From the NCBI RefSeq assembly GCF_005937985.2, contig NZ_CP042172.1, forward strand, positions 868,001 to 932,000: DNA of 64,000 nucleotides. Direction: 5' to 3'. The position numbers and the translations under genes were made by a program. The notes beneath the pieces are model-generated. The model ran no database searches. It was given only the letters and a program-made list of their open reading frames with translations, and was not told the DNA's origin. Positions 1-13,215 of the stretch are shown one piece after another. The stretch is from Arthrobacter sp. KBS0702. GTDB lineage: Bacteria; Actinomycetota; Actinomycetes; Actinomycetales; Micrococcaceae. Each line of letters starts with the position of its first letter. Position 1 is the first letter of the stretch.

Positions 1-62
1 CCCTTGAACTTGTCCGGGGCAATGAGGGTGCGAACGGTTTTCGGGGCGGTGGTGGTGTGCAT
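1..62 (-). CDS. Glycerate kinase, N-terminal fragment (cut by window edge)
   Basis: Only the first 20 codons are in the window. Translation of the minus strand from the ATG at 60-62 ends in IAPDKFKG, the phosphate/nucleotide-binding opening (IAPDxFKG) typical of bacterial glycerate kinases (GlxK/GarK type), which phosphorylate D-glycerate. The start codon lies one base after the dctA stop codon, so the two are almost certainly co-transcribed and translationally coupled. The context fits: tartrate dehydrogenase two genes upstream can yield D-glycerate, which this kinase would pass to glycolysis. The identification rests on a short motif plus context, and the rest of the protein cannot be seen. 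Confidence 0.7.
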   Translation of the reverse strand, partial: MHTTTAPKTVRTLIAPDKFK

Positions 63-63
63 G

Positions 64-1467
64 TCAGCTGGTTTCCGAGTAGGCGGGGCGGCGGTCGTAG
101 GCGGTGACGTCGTCGTCGACGTCGGTGACCTCGTCGCTGGCGACGGCATTTTCCTGGGGGAGGGGCTCGACGAGCTCGCCGGCGAAGACGCGACGGGCCC
201 GGTCTGCGTCAAGGGTCCGGTCCCACCAGGCGATGAAGAGCGTGGCGACGGCGTTGCCGGTGAAATTGACCAGCGCGCGGCACTCCGACATGAACTTGTC
301 GATGCCGAAGATGAGCATGATGCCGGCGGCGGGGATGGTGCCGATCGTGGCCAGCGTGGCGGTCAGGGCAATGAAGCCGCCGCCCGCGACGCCGGCAGCG
401 CCCTTGGAAGTCAGCAGCATCACGGCGATGAGGCCAAGCTGCTGGCCGATGCTCAGGGACGTGTTGGTGGCCTGGGCGATGTAGACGGCGGCCAGCGAAA
501 GGTAGATGGCTGCGCCGTCGAGGTTGAAGCTGTACCCGGTGGGGACGACCAGCCCGACGGTTTCCTTCTTCACCCCGGCGTGCTCGAGTTTGCGCATCAG
601 GCCCGGCAGTGCCGGTTCGGCGGTGGAGGTGCCGAGGATGAGCAGGTACTCCTCCTTGAGGTGGCGGATCATCGTGAAGATGTTCAGCTTGAGGAAGGCC
701 ATGACGGAGCCGAGGACCACCACGACGAAGAGGATGGAGGTGACGTAGAAGAGGGCGATCAGGCCGCCCATGCTGGTAAGTGAGGAGACCCCGTACTTTC
801 CCACTGCGAAGGCCATGGCCCCGAAGGCGCCGATGGGGGCGGCTTTCATGATGAAGCCCAGGATCTTGAACATCACACCGGTGAGGCGCTGGACGCCGTC
901 CAGGACGGGCGCACCGACCCTGCCCATGGCGTTCAGGGCGATGCCGAAGACGACGGCGATGAAGATGATCTGGAGGATGTCGCCTTCAACAAAGGGTCCG
1001 ATGATGCTGTTGGGAATGATGTGGGTGAGGAACTGCCACCATTCCTGCTTCGCCCCGGCGTCGATGAGTTTGGCCGCGGAGTCCGAGGTCTTGATGGAGC
1101 CCGCGTTGGCATTGACGCCGTCGCCGAGACGGAAGATGTTGATGGCGACGAGGCCGAAGATCAGGGCGAGGATGGTGCCGACCTGGAAGTAGGTGAGGGC
1201 CTTCAGCCCGGTCATCCCCACTTTCTTGAGGTCGGCGACGCTGGCGATGCCGCCCACGATGGTCAGGAACACGATGGGGCCGATGAGCATTCGCATGGCG
1301 TTGACGAAGGTGGTCCCGATGGGTTCCATGGCGATCCCGACGGTCGGGGCGAGCCAGCCGACGATAATGCCGATGAGAATGGCGGTCAGTACCCAGAAGT
1401 ACAACTGCCGGTACCAGGGTGTCTTGGGTGCCCGCGTTGCTGCGCCGGCGGTGGTGATGTGTTCCAT
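64..1467 (-). CDS. dctA: Dicarboxylate:cation symporter (DctA family)
   Basis: A 467-residue polytopic membrane protein of the dicarboxylate/amino acid:cation symporter (DAACS) family, which imports C4-dicarboxylates with protons or sodium. The family signature PTGYSFNLDG begins near residue 309, preceded by the hairpin-loop sequence GTSTAEPALP (a variant of the usual serine-rich GTSSSE loop). About eight membrane segments and two re-entrant loops are expected; the last 50 residues are hydrophilic and acidic. It lies 138 bases downstream of a tartrate-type dehydrogenase and one base upstream of a glycerate kinase start, all on the minus strand, so the natural substrate may be tartrate or malate rather than succinate. 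The family assignment is sure; the substrate is inferred. Confidence 0.93.
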   Translation of the reverse strand: MEHITTAGAATRAPKTPWYRQLYFWVLTAILIGIIVGWLAPTVGIAMEPIGTTFVNAMRMLIGPIVFLTIVGGIASVADLKKVGMTGLKALTYFQVGTILALIFGLVAINIFRLGDGVNANAGSIKTSDSAAKLIDAGAKQEWWQFLTHIIPNSIIGPFVEGDILQIIFIAVVFGIALNAMGRVGAPVLDGVQRLTGVMFKILGFIMKAAPIGAFGAMAFAVGKYGVSSLTSMGGLIALFYVTSILFVVVVLGSVMAFLKLNIFTMIRHLKEEYLLILGTSTAEPALPGLMRKLEHAGVKKETVGLVVPTGYSFNLDGAAIYLSLAAVYIAQATNTSLSIGQQLGLIAVMLLTSKGAAGVAGGGFIALTATLATIGTIPAAGIMLIFGIDKFMSECRALVNFTGNAVATLFIAWWDRTLDADRARRVFAGELVEPLPQENAVASDEVTDVDDDVTAYDRRPAYSETS

Positions 1468-1605
1468 GCTTCCTACCTCATTGTGGAATATCGCTGGATT
1501 GGTCTGGTGTACAAAAGTGGCGGAAAGGGCGACGGCGGTATGCCGCGCCGCCGCCCTCTCCGGGCTCGTGGGGGCTCGTGCGCTGCGGTGGCTAGACGGC
1601 GGCTG

Positions 1606-2703
1606 CTAGACGGCGGCGAGGGTGCGGGTCAGTGCCTCGATGATGGCGTCGGTGACGTCGTCCGTGCTGGCGTCGCCACCGACGTCGCGGGTCAGATGAC
1701 CGGCCGCTGTGGTCTGCTCGATCGCGGCTTCCACCTGGCGGGCCTCTTCATGCAGGCCGAAGTGGTCCAGCATCAGGGCGGCGCTGGCGATCGCGCCGAT
1801 CGGGTTGCTGATGCCCTTGCCCGCAATGTCCGGGGCGGACCCGTGAACCGGTTCGAACATGGACGGGAAACGGCGCTCCGGGTTCAGGTTTGCGCTTGCC
1901 GCCAGGCCGAGGCTGCCGGCCAGGGCCGAGCCGAGGTCCGAGAGGATGTCGGCGTTGAGGTTGGAGGCGACGACGACGGACAGGTCCTCCGGCTTGAGGA
2001 TGAACTTCGCGCTCATCGCGTCGACCAGGACGCTCTCGGTCGCTACGTCCGGGTAATCGAGGGCCACCCGCTGGAAGGTTTCGTCCCACAGCACCATGCC
2101 GTACTGCTGGGCGTTGGACTTCGTCACCGAGGAGACCTTCTTGACCGTGCGGGTCCGGGCGAGGTCGAAAGCGAACCGGATGATCCGTTCGCAGCCCTTT
2201 TCGGTGAAGAGGGCCGTCTGGAGCGCGACCTCGTTGCCGGGTCCGCGGCCGCTGAGGTTCCGGCCTCCCAGTCCGGCGTACTCGCCTTCGCTGTTCTCGC
2301 GGACCACCATCCAGTCGAGTTCGGTGTGGTCGGCCTTGCGGAGCGGGGACTGGATGCCGGGGAGGAACTTCACCGGCCGGACGTTGGCCCACTGGTCGAA
2401 GTTCTGTGTGATGTTCAGCCGCAGGCCCCAGAGGCTGATGTGGTCCGGCACGTTCTCCCAGCCGACTGCGCCGAAGTAGATGGCGTCAAAGTTCTTCAGG
2501 GCCTCGAGGCCGCGGGGGTCCATCATCTGGCCGGTCTTCTCGTAGTAGCCGCAGCCCCAGGGGAACTCGGTCCACTCGAAGGCGAACTTCCCGTCGGAGT
2601 TCCGGGCGAGGGCTTCCAGGACGCGGCGGCCGGCGGAGACGACCTCCTTGCCGACGCCGTCGGCCGGGATGGAAGCAATGCTGAATTTCTGGGCGGCGCT
2701 CAT
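1606..2703 (-). CDS. Tartrate dehydrogenase/decarboxylase or D-malate dehydrogenase
   Basis: A 365-residue member of the isocitrate/isopropylmalate dehydrogenase family, closest in pattern to tartrate dehydrogenase/decarboxylase (TtuC) and D-malate dehydrogenase (DmlA). These use NAD and Mn2+ to oxidise tartrate or D-malate, and tartrate dehydrogenase also decarboxylates meso-tartrate to D-glycerate. Visible family features are VRENSEGEYAG near the middle, the catalytic-lysine stretch SVTKSNAQQYG and the C-terminal FEPVHGSAPDIAGKG followed by NPIGAI. The N-terminus (IPADGVGKEV) fits the TDH/DmlA subgroup rather than LeuB. The ATG is preceded by an AGGAGG-like ribosome site. Neighbouring LysR, dctA and glycerate kinase genes favour tartrate. 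Sequence alone cannot separate tartrate from D-malate preference. Confidence 0.85.
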   Translation of the reverse strand: MSAAQKFSIASIPADGVGKEVVSAGRRVLEALARNSDGKFAFEWTEFPWGCGYYEKTGQMMDPRGLEALKNFDAIYFGAVGWENVPDHISLWGLRLNITQNFDQWANVRPVKFLPGIQSPLRKADHTELDWMVVRENSEGEYAGLGGRNLSGRGPGNEVALQTALFTEKGCERIIRFAFDLARTRTVKKVSSVTKSNAQQYGMVLWDETFQRVALDYPDVATESVLVDAMSAKFILKPEDLSVVVASNLNADILSDLGSALAGSLGLAASANLNPERRFPSMFEPVHGSAPDIAGKGISNPIGAIASAALMLDHFGLHEEARQVEAAIEQTTAAGHLTRDVGGDASTDDVTDAIIEALTRTLAAV

Positions 2704-2809
2704 GTGCCTACCTCCTCGTTGAGTGTGTTAGCAGCGTCACGCTGCTGGTCCTCTTCAAGTAAACGGGCTGGCTGCGGCGGGCGTCCAAGACCAAGAATCG
2801 ATACCGCAA

Positions 2810-2824
2810 ATAGGCTCTGCCTAT
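2810..2824. promoter_or_regulatory. LysR-type operator upstream of the dehydrogenase
   Basis: ATAGGCTCTGCCTAT is a perfect 6-bp inverted repeat around a 3-base centre and fits the LysR-type T-N11-A box. It overlaps the lysR stop codon and lies about 107-121 bases upstream of the dehydrogenase start. A copy matching at 12 of 15 positions lies upstream of lysR itself (3844-3858). Binding is inferred. Confidence 0.6.
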
Positions 2825-3765
2825 CTGTTGTGGTCCTCGTCGTGGCCGGTGGCGGGGGCGGAGTCCTGGCCACGAGCTGCCAGTGATGCGTGAAGCTCCG
2901 CGACTTTGAGGAACGCCCGGGCGGCCGGGGTGAGGTCTTCCTTACGGCTCAGGATGGCGACGTCGAGGTGCGAGACGGGCTCGATCAGCAGGGTGCGGAG
3001 CCCGGACTTGTGCGCCAGGGGAGCCCAGGATGACGGCATCACGGCGTGTCCGACACCGGCCAGGACCAGCGGCAGGATGGAGGTCCGGTGGGCCACCTCA
3101 ACGACGATTTCGGTGCTGACGCCGCGGGCCACGGCATCGTCGACCAACCAGCGCATCAGGGAGCCTCGCTGGCTGGCGATCAGCCGGTGTCCGCCCAGAT
3201 CCTCACGCTGAATTGCAGTTCCCGGGCCGAACGTGTCCTTCTCGGGGTTGACGATCAGGATGAGCGGCTGGCGCTCCAGCTCCAGGACCTGCACGCCCGG
3301 GACCCGGATCGGGGTGGGTGAGCCGGCCACGCCGATCTCCGAGCTGCCGCTGCGGACGGACTCGATGACCTCTTCCGGCGTAAACGCGGCACTGACGTTG
3401 AGGCGCACCGAGGGATGCGCGTGGACAAACTCGGCGATCATGGACGTCAGCGGCTCGATACCCGGTGAAGGCATGGTGATGATGTCCAGCCGCCCGCTGC
3501 GCACGCCGCGCAGCGCCTGCACGGCGGACTGTGCGGCATCCAGGTCCCGCATGACGAGCCGGGCGGGGCCGACGAGTTCCTTGCCCGCTTCACTGAGAAC
3601 AGCGCGTCGGCCGATCCGGTGGAAGAGCGGGACGCCGAGCTCCTTCTCCAGGCCGGCGATGGTCTGGGAGAGGGAGGGCTGCGCGATCAGCAAATGCTCC
3701 GCGGCACGGCTGAATCCGTCGTGGTCAACGACGGCCAGGAAATATTTCAATTTCCGGGTATCCAT
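2821..3765 (-). CDS. LysR-family transcriptional regulator
   Basis: A 314-residue LysR-type regulator. Residues 1-60 form the winged helix-turn-helix (RKLKYFLAVVDHDGFSRAAE, then QPSLSQTIAGLEKELGVPLF), followed by the linker helix and a periplasmic-binding-protein-like effector domain from about 90 to 290. Genes of this family are typically autoregulated and control an adjacent operon in response to a pathway metabolite. Unusually for the family, it is encoded on the same strand as its likely targets (dehydrogenase, dctA, glycerate kinase) rather than divergently. Matching palindromes at 3844-3858 and 2810-2824 fit control of both itself and the downstream genes. The effector is unknown; tartrate or malate is a guess from context. 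Confidence 0.92.
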   Translation of the reverse strand: MDTRKLKYFLAVVDHDGFSRAAEHLLIAQPSLSQTIAGLEKELGVPLFHRIGRRAVLSEAGKELVGPARLVMRDLDAAQSAVQALRGVRSGRLDIITMPSPGIEPLTSMIAEFVHAHPSVRLNVSAAFTPEEVIESVRSGSSEIGVAGSPTPIRVPGVQVLELERQPLILIVNPEKDTFGPGTAIQREDLGGHRLIASQRGSLMRWLVDDAVARGVSTEIVVEVAHRTSILPLVLAGVGHAVMPSSWAPLAHKSGLRTLLIEPVSHLDVAILSRKEDLTPAARAFLKVAELHASLAARGQDSAPATGHDEDHNR

Positions 3766-3843
3766 GCCGGCTCCTTCACCGTTCGGTTCTGATGGTTCGC
3801 CGCTGCCGGCCAGGGTTTCGATACGTGCCGCGCGGAAGCATGG

Positions 3844-3858
3844 ATAGCCTACGCCTAT
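3844..3858. promoter_or_regulatory. LysR-type operator upstream of lysR
   Basis: ATAGCCTACGCCTAT, extended to GATAG...CTATC by one base each side, lies 79-93 bases upstream of the lysR start. It is the second copy of the palindrome at 2810-2824 and also satisfies T-N11-A. It is most simply an autoregulatory site. Confidence 0.55.
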
Positions 3859-4024
3859 CAGCGCACCCCTTGGATGGGCATGCCCAAGCTTTGGTCGTCC
3901 GTCGTGTGACCCACTCCATAGAAGCCCGACGTCGGCCGCCTGGCCGTTTGGGGGCCGCTGCGGCGGCCGGAATCCGCGTAATTCCAGCGAATATGACGTC
4001 GCGGGGCACCCCTTGGGGGTCGAT

Positions 4025-4053
4025 TTGTTCCGGGTCGGGTTGGTGTGTAAAGT
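4025..4053 (+). promoter_or_regulatory. rRNA operon promoter P1 (predicted)
   Basis: TTGTTC (4025-4030) and TAAAGT (4048-4053) are separated by exactly 17 bases, with TG-rich sequence just before the -10. It lies about 400 bases upstream of 16S, where a first rrn promoter is expected. Confidence 0.6.
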
Positions 4054-4191
4054 AGTTCGAGTCGCCGCCGCTGATGCGGAAAGATAGCGACCGACCCCCT
4101 TCTAAACGGCCTGGAAAATGGTTCGCAAATTTGCGTGCTGATTTCGGGTGGGGGCCTGCTGTGTGGGACTGGTAATCGCGGAAACGTTGAT

Positions 4192-4220
4192 TTGCTTAGG
4201 ACCGTGTGAGCGGGTAAGTT
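4192..4220 (+). promoter_or_regulatory. rRNA operon promoter P2 (predicted)
   Basis: TTGCTT (4192-4197) and TAAGTT (4215-4220) with a 17-base spacer form a second sigma-A-like promoter 167 bases downstream of P1. Tandem promoters are usual for actinobacterial rrn operons. Confidence 0.6.
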
Positions 4221-4281
4221 TGAAAAGTTGCTCCGGAGCGATCCGCGGCCCTGAGGGGTTGTGGTGGTGCCGGGTGTGTCT

Positions 4282-4303
4282 GTTGTTTGAGAACTCAATA
4301 GTG
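4282..4303 (+). promoter_or_regulatory. boxA-like antitermination/processing leader element
   Basis: GTTGTTTGAGAACT followed by CAATAGTG lies about 170 bases upstream of 16S. The same 14-mer recurs in the 16S-23S spacer just before the 23S processing stem. It resembles the boxA region described for actinobacterial rrn leaders. Confidence 0.6.
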
Positions 4304-4456
4304 TGCCAAGTTTGTTGATACCAATTTATTGTATTGAATTGGTTGAATTTGCCGGATCCGCCACCCCGTGGTGTGGTCTGGTGTTTTTAGCTGGTTTCAA
4401 ATTTTGTGCAGCCTGGTTATCCCGTTTTCCCGGGGTTCCTGGTTGTGTCTGTTTTA

Positions 4457-9605
<5,149 letters not shown>

Positions 9606-9664
9606 CACCCACCCCGCGAACTTTATTCAAAAGGAGTTCGCACCAGGGGCGGGTAAAAAGAAAC

Positions 9665-9703
9665 AAGATTGCTTGCGTCCACTATGTGGTTCCCAAACAA
9701 CAA
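9665..9703 (+). repeat. Right arm of the pre-23S processing stem
   Basis: Complementary to 6338-6375 with G-U pairs and one bulged base. It sits about 60 bases after 23S and before 5S, as expected for the 3' arm of the RNase III stem. Confidence 0.8.
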
Positions 9704-9847
9704 ACCCGTCGCCAGACGAAACGTTGCACAGGAACCAACAACAAAATAACAACACCACAACTGCACCAAGTGCAGCGAACATGTTGTAACCACAAGATTT
9801 CCCACCCAGGGGACGGCTTTCACAGCCCCCGCGGGTGCGGACACAGG

Positions 9848-9965
9848 GTTACGGCGGTCATAGCGTGGGGGAAACGCCCGGTCCCATTCCGAACCCGGAA
9901 GCTAAGACCCACAGCGCCGATGGTACTGCACCCGGGAGGGTGTGGGAGAGTAGGTCACCGCCGGA
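9848..9965 (+). rRNA. rrf: 5S ribosomal RNA
   Basis: About 118 bases beginning GTTACGGCGGTCATAGCG and ending GGTCACCGCCGGAC. The two ends pair as helix I, and the loop sequence CCGAACCCGGAAGCTAAG is conserved. It lies 240 bases after 23S in the standard 16S-23S-5S order. Confidence 0.97.
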
Positions 9966-9979
9966 CAACCATTACAGCC

Positions 9980-10006
9980 AGGCCCCGCCACACAGTGTCG
10001 GGGCCT
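9980..10006 (+). terminator. rRNA operon terminator
   Basis: AGGCCCCG (9980-9987) and CGGGGCCT (9999-10006) form a perfect 8-bp GC-rich stem 15 bases after 5S. There is no strong T-run, but the position fits the end of the rrn transcript. Confidence 0.7.
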
Positions 10007-10119
10007 GCGCCATTTAACACCCGAAAGAGGCCGGGTTCGAACGGAACACCGGCCGGCTGTTCAGCGTTGATTACCCTTGAGTAGCTTGACCCATTGAAGC
10101 AACGACCACGGGAGATCCC

Positions 10120-10968
10120 ATGACTGCACGGACCATCGTTATCACCGGCGCCAGCGACGGCATTGGGGCGTCCGCAGCCCGGACGCTGGCCGCCCAAGGG
10201 GAGAACGTCGTCGTCGTGGGGCGCTCCAAGGAGAAGACGGAGCAGATCGCGGCGGAGCTAGGAGCCGACTATTTCGTCGCCGACTTTGCCGAACTGGCGC
10301 AGGTGCGGCGGCTCGCGGCGCAGCTGAAAGAGAAGTATCCGCGGATCGACGTCCTGGCGAACAACGCCGGCGGGATCATGGGCGCCCGGGAGCTGACCGT
10401 GGACGGCCATGAGAAAACGTTTCAGATCAACCACCTGGCACCGTTCCTGCTCACCACCGAGCTGATGGACGTGCTCACCGCCAGCAATGCCACGGTCATC
10501 AACACCTCCAGCGCCGCCAACTCGCTCTACGGCCGGCTGGACATCGACGATCTCGAGGTCGCGAACAAATACTCCGTCAACCTGGCCTACGGCAATGCGA
10601 AGCTGGAGAACATCCTCTTTACCGCCGAGCTGCACCACCGGTACCACGCGGCCGGCATCTCCACGGCGGCGTTCCACCCCGGGGTGGTCGCGACCAACTT
10701 CGCCGCCGAGACCACGAGCCCCTTCCGCTTCATGTACCGCAGCTTCCTCAACCGGTTCATGCTGTCCCCGGAGCAGGGCGCAGACACCCTGGTATGGCTC
10801 GCTACGGCCACGCCGGGCCAAGAGTGGGCCTCCGGGGCATATTACGCCAAGCGGGCCTTGGCGAAGGCTAACAAGCAGGCGTACGACGCCGGGCTGGCCA
10901 AGGAGCTGTGGGAGCGCAGCGCGGCCATGGTGGCGCAGGACGTCGATAAGCTCGATCCCCGGGGCTGA
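10120..10968 (+). CDS. Short-chain dehydrogenase/reductase (SDR)
   Basis: A 282-residue classical-type SDR with one Rossmann domain. The cofactor motif TGASDGIG lies at about residues 9-16, NNAGG follows the fourth strand (about 86-90), the catalytic serine is in INTSSAA and the active-site Y-x3-K is YGNAK near residue 163. The arginine after the second strand (VVVGRS) suggests NADP(H). The closest general pattern is the retinol-dehydrogenase/oxidoreductase group, which acts on varied alcohols and carbonyls; the substrate cannot be predicted. The ATG is preceded by GGGAGA. It stands alone after the rRNA operon and converges on the GGDEF-EAL cluster, with a 175-base featureless gap. Confidence 0.88.
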   Translation: MTARTIVITGASDGIGASAARTLAAQGENVVVVGRSKEKTEQIAAELGADYFVADFAELAQVRRLAAQLKEKYPRIDVLANNAGGIMGARELTVDGHEKTFQINHLAPFLLTTELMDVLTASNATVINTSSAANSLYGRLDIDDLEVANKYSVNLAYGNAKLENILFTAELHHRYHAAGISTAAFHPGVVATNFAAETTSPFRFMYRSFLNRFMLSPEQGADTLVWLATATPGQEWASGAYYAKRALAKANKQAYDAGLAKELWERSAAMVAQDVDKLDPRG

Positions 10969-11143
10969 CAGGCGCAGGATCACGACGTTCCAGCCCAGTT
11001 GTTGCCGTCGGCAGGAGGCGGACGCCGCGCCAACTCACGGTGGACCGGGCTGCGGGAGGGCCGCTGAGCGTAGTAACCGGGCAGGAACGTTAGCCCGTGG
11101 CCACACACCGCGCCGCCGGAGCTGAGGGACCGTGGGGGCGGGC

Positions 11144-12994
11144 CTACCCCGCGGCTTCGACCTTGTCGATCGCGGTGAGGGCGCTTTCCATCGTGCCGGC
11201 GAGGTCGCTGGCCGGGGCGGGCTTGGCGAACAGGTAGCCCTGCAGCGAGTCGCAGCCCAGATCCATCAGGTACTTGGCCTGCGCCGGCGTCTCGATGCCC
11301 TCGGCCGTGACCTTCAGGCCCAGGTTTTGGGCCGCGTTGATCATGGTGCGGAAGAAGGGCAGGTGTTCCTTGCCGGTCTTGATCATCGCCACGAAGGACC
11401 GGTCGATCTTGACCTTGTCCAGCGGGAGTTCCTTGAGCCGGCCCAGCGTCGAGTACCCGGTGCCGAAGTCGTCCATCGCGATCCGTACGCCGGCCTCGCG
11501 CAGCTGCCGGAGCTGGCGGAGCACGTCCGAATCGGCGTCGAAGAACACACTCTCGGTCAGCTCGAGCACCAGCTGGCGCGGGTCCACCCCGGTCGAGGCG
11601 ACGATGCCCAGGACGTCGGTGGCGAAGTCGCGGTGCTGGAACTGCAGGCCGGAGACGTTCACGGCCACGCTGTACGTCGCATCGCCGGCGAGCCAGGGCC
11701 GGATCTCGGCGCAGGCGCGGCGCATGACCTCGTCGCCGATCTCGCGGATCAGCCCGCTCTGCTCGGCCACGGGCAGGAACTGGTTCGGCGGAACCAGCTT
11801 GCCGTGCCGCTCCCAGCGCGCGAACGCCTCGAACTGCACCACGGCGCCCAGCCCGGGGGACACCACCGGCTGGTAGTGGACCGAGATCTGGCCCAGCTCA
11901 ACGGCCTGCCGCAGCCCGGTCTCGCCCTGGGCCTTGTGCGCGGGGGTGTTCAACATCTCCGGCCGGAACTGCAGCCAGGTGTTCTTCCCCGCAGCCTTGG
12001 CCGCCGTCATGGCCGAGTCCGCCTGCCGCAGCAGTTCGGCTCCGTCATGGGTCTGCGGTGTCTTGGACGCCAGGCCCATGCTCACCCCGGGCCGCACCGT
12101 GGAGCCGCCGATCCGTGCCGGGACGTACAGCGACTCGGAGATCCGCTTCGCAACGGCGCCGGCGTTGAGGCACTCAGTCAGCAGCACCACGAATTCGTCG
12201 CCGCCCAGCCGAGCCACGGTGTCGTGCGGGCGGACACAGTTGCGCAGCCGGCTGGCTACTTCCACCAGGAGCTCGTCCGCGGCGGAGCGGCCCAGCATGT
12301 CGTTGTAGCTCTTGAAATCGTCGACGTTCAGCAGCAGCACGTCCACCGGATCCGGCCGCCGCAGCGCCGCGGCGAGCCGTTCGTTGAACAGCGTGCCGTT
12401 GGGCAGCCCGGTCAGCGTGTCCCGCAGCACCGCCGCCTTCAGTTGGTCGTCCTGCTCGGCGGGCGTGAGGCGGGGGAGGACGCCGGTGGTGCCGGGCACC
12501 AGTTCGGCCTCCAGCGGGGACGTCCGACGGCGGGGCGCGGCAGCGGCTGCCGGGGCGCCGGCGTCGTGCGCGGGTGCGGACTGACTCGCGGCGATAGAGG
12601 GCCTGGCGGTGGCGGGGCGGACGGAGAGCGCGACGGCGGCGTCGCTGCCGGTGCTCCCAGCCGCGGGCGGCAGCGCCGCGCAGGTGATTTCCAGGGCGAA
12701 CTCGGAGGCGTCCCCGCGTCGGCCCGCGCCGGCGAAGGGCAGCCGTGTGGCGCCGGCTCCGCGGCCGGCGACGCCGGAGTTCCCGGTCGCCAGCCCTGTG
12801 AGGAGCTGGTGGAAGTCCTCCCGGGAGGCCTCGGCCAGCAGCAGGCTGTAGTCGGCACCGAGCAGCTGCGCCCGGGAGTAGCCGAAGAGCCGTTCCGCGG
12901 CGTTGTTCAAGAAAGAGATGGATCCATCCGGGGCAAGCAGAACGAGGGCGTCGGGGCTGTGCTCCAGCACCGTCTGTGCGAATGCTGCGTCCAT
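11144..12994 (-). CDS. PAS-GGDEF-EAL protein, copy 1 (c-di-GMP turnover)
   Basis: A 616-residue cytosolic protein. An N-terminal PAS-like sensor (about 1-110, with GSISFLNNAAERLFGYSRAQ) is followed by an Ala/Pro-rich linker, a GGDEF domain (GGDEF at 264-268) and an EAL domain. Diguanylate cyclases make c-di-GMP and EAL phosphodiesterases break it down. The inhibitory-site motif RxxD is kept (RPHD five residues before GGDEF). The EAL motif reads EAF (389-391), but the metal-binding DDFGTGYS (from 508), KIDRSF and AEGIET are intact, so hydrolysis may persist. I chose the ATG at 12994 because GGGGGCAG lies just upstream and homology begins there; an upstream in-frame ATG at 13135 would add 47 unlikely residues. 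It is the last of three tandem paralogs. Confidence 0.93.
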   Translation of the reverse strand: MDAAFAQTVLEHSPDALVLLAPDGSISFLNNAAERLFGYSRAQLLGADYSLLLAEASREDFHQLLTGLATGNSGVAGRGAGATRLPFAGAGRRGDASEFALEITCAALPPAAGSTGSDAAVALSVRPATARPSIAASQSAPAHDAGAPAAAAAPRRRTSPLEAELVPGTTGVLPRLTPAEQDDQLKAAVLRDTLTGLPNGTLFNERLAAALRRPDPVDVLLLNVDDFKSYNDMLGRSAADELLVEVASRLRNCVRPHDTVARLGGDEFVVLLTECLNAGAVAKRISESLYVPARIGGSTVRPGVSMGLASKTPQTHDGAELLRQADSAMTAAKAAGKNTWLQFRPEMLNTPAHKAQGETGLRQAVELGQISVHYQPVVSPGLGAVVQFEAFARWERHGKLVPPNQFLPVAEQSGLIREIGDEVMRRACAEIRPWLAGDATYSVAVNVSGLQFQHRDFATDVLGIVASTGVDPRQLVLELTESVFFDADSDVLRQLRQLREAGVRIAMDDFGTGYSTLGRLKELPLDKVKIDRSFVAMIKTGKEHLPFFRTMINAAQNLGLKVTAEGIETPAQAKYLMDLGCDSLQGYLFAKPAPASDLAGTMESALTAIDKVEAAG

Positions 12995-13215
12995 AATGTG
13001 TACTGCCCCCAAAAGCGTGGATCTGTGAATGGTGGCGCACCGCGGGAATCCCTTGGGGGTTCGCTGCGGACCGCGACTGCTGAAATCATATGTGTTCGTC
13101 AGCACACTCTCACGCCGCCCCGACGGTATTTGCAAAAGCGTCCGAATGTGTCGTCTGGGCGCCCAGACTGGGTGCCCGCTGCTGCCCCGGAATCAGCGCC
13201 AGATACGCCCCCGGA

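Noticed and set aside
1021..2886. A 621-codon open frame on the plus strand across dctA and the dehydrogenase, and similar long frames opposite other genes (for example 11132-13318, 13606-15135, 31376-33517, 58972-60876)
   Set aside because: They lie antisense to well-identified genes, have low-complexity Gly/Asp/Arg/His-rich translations and arise from the high GC third-position bias. No family motif is seen in any of them.
10969..11143. Terminator or small RNA between the SDR gene and the c-di-GMP cluster
   Set aside because: I could not find a convincing stem with a T-run or a promoter-terminator pair.
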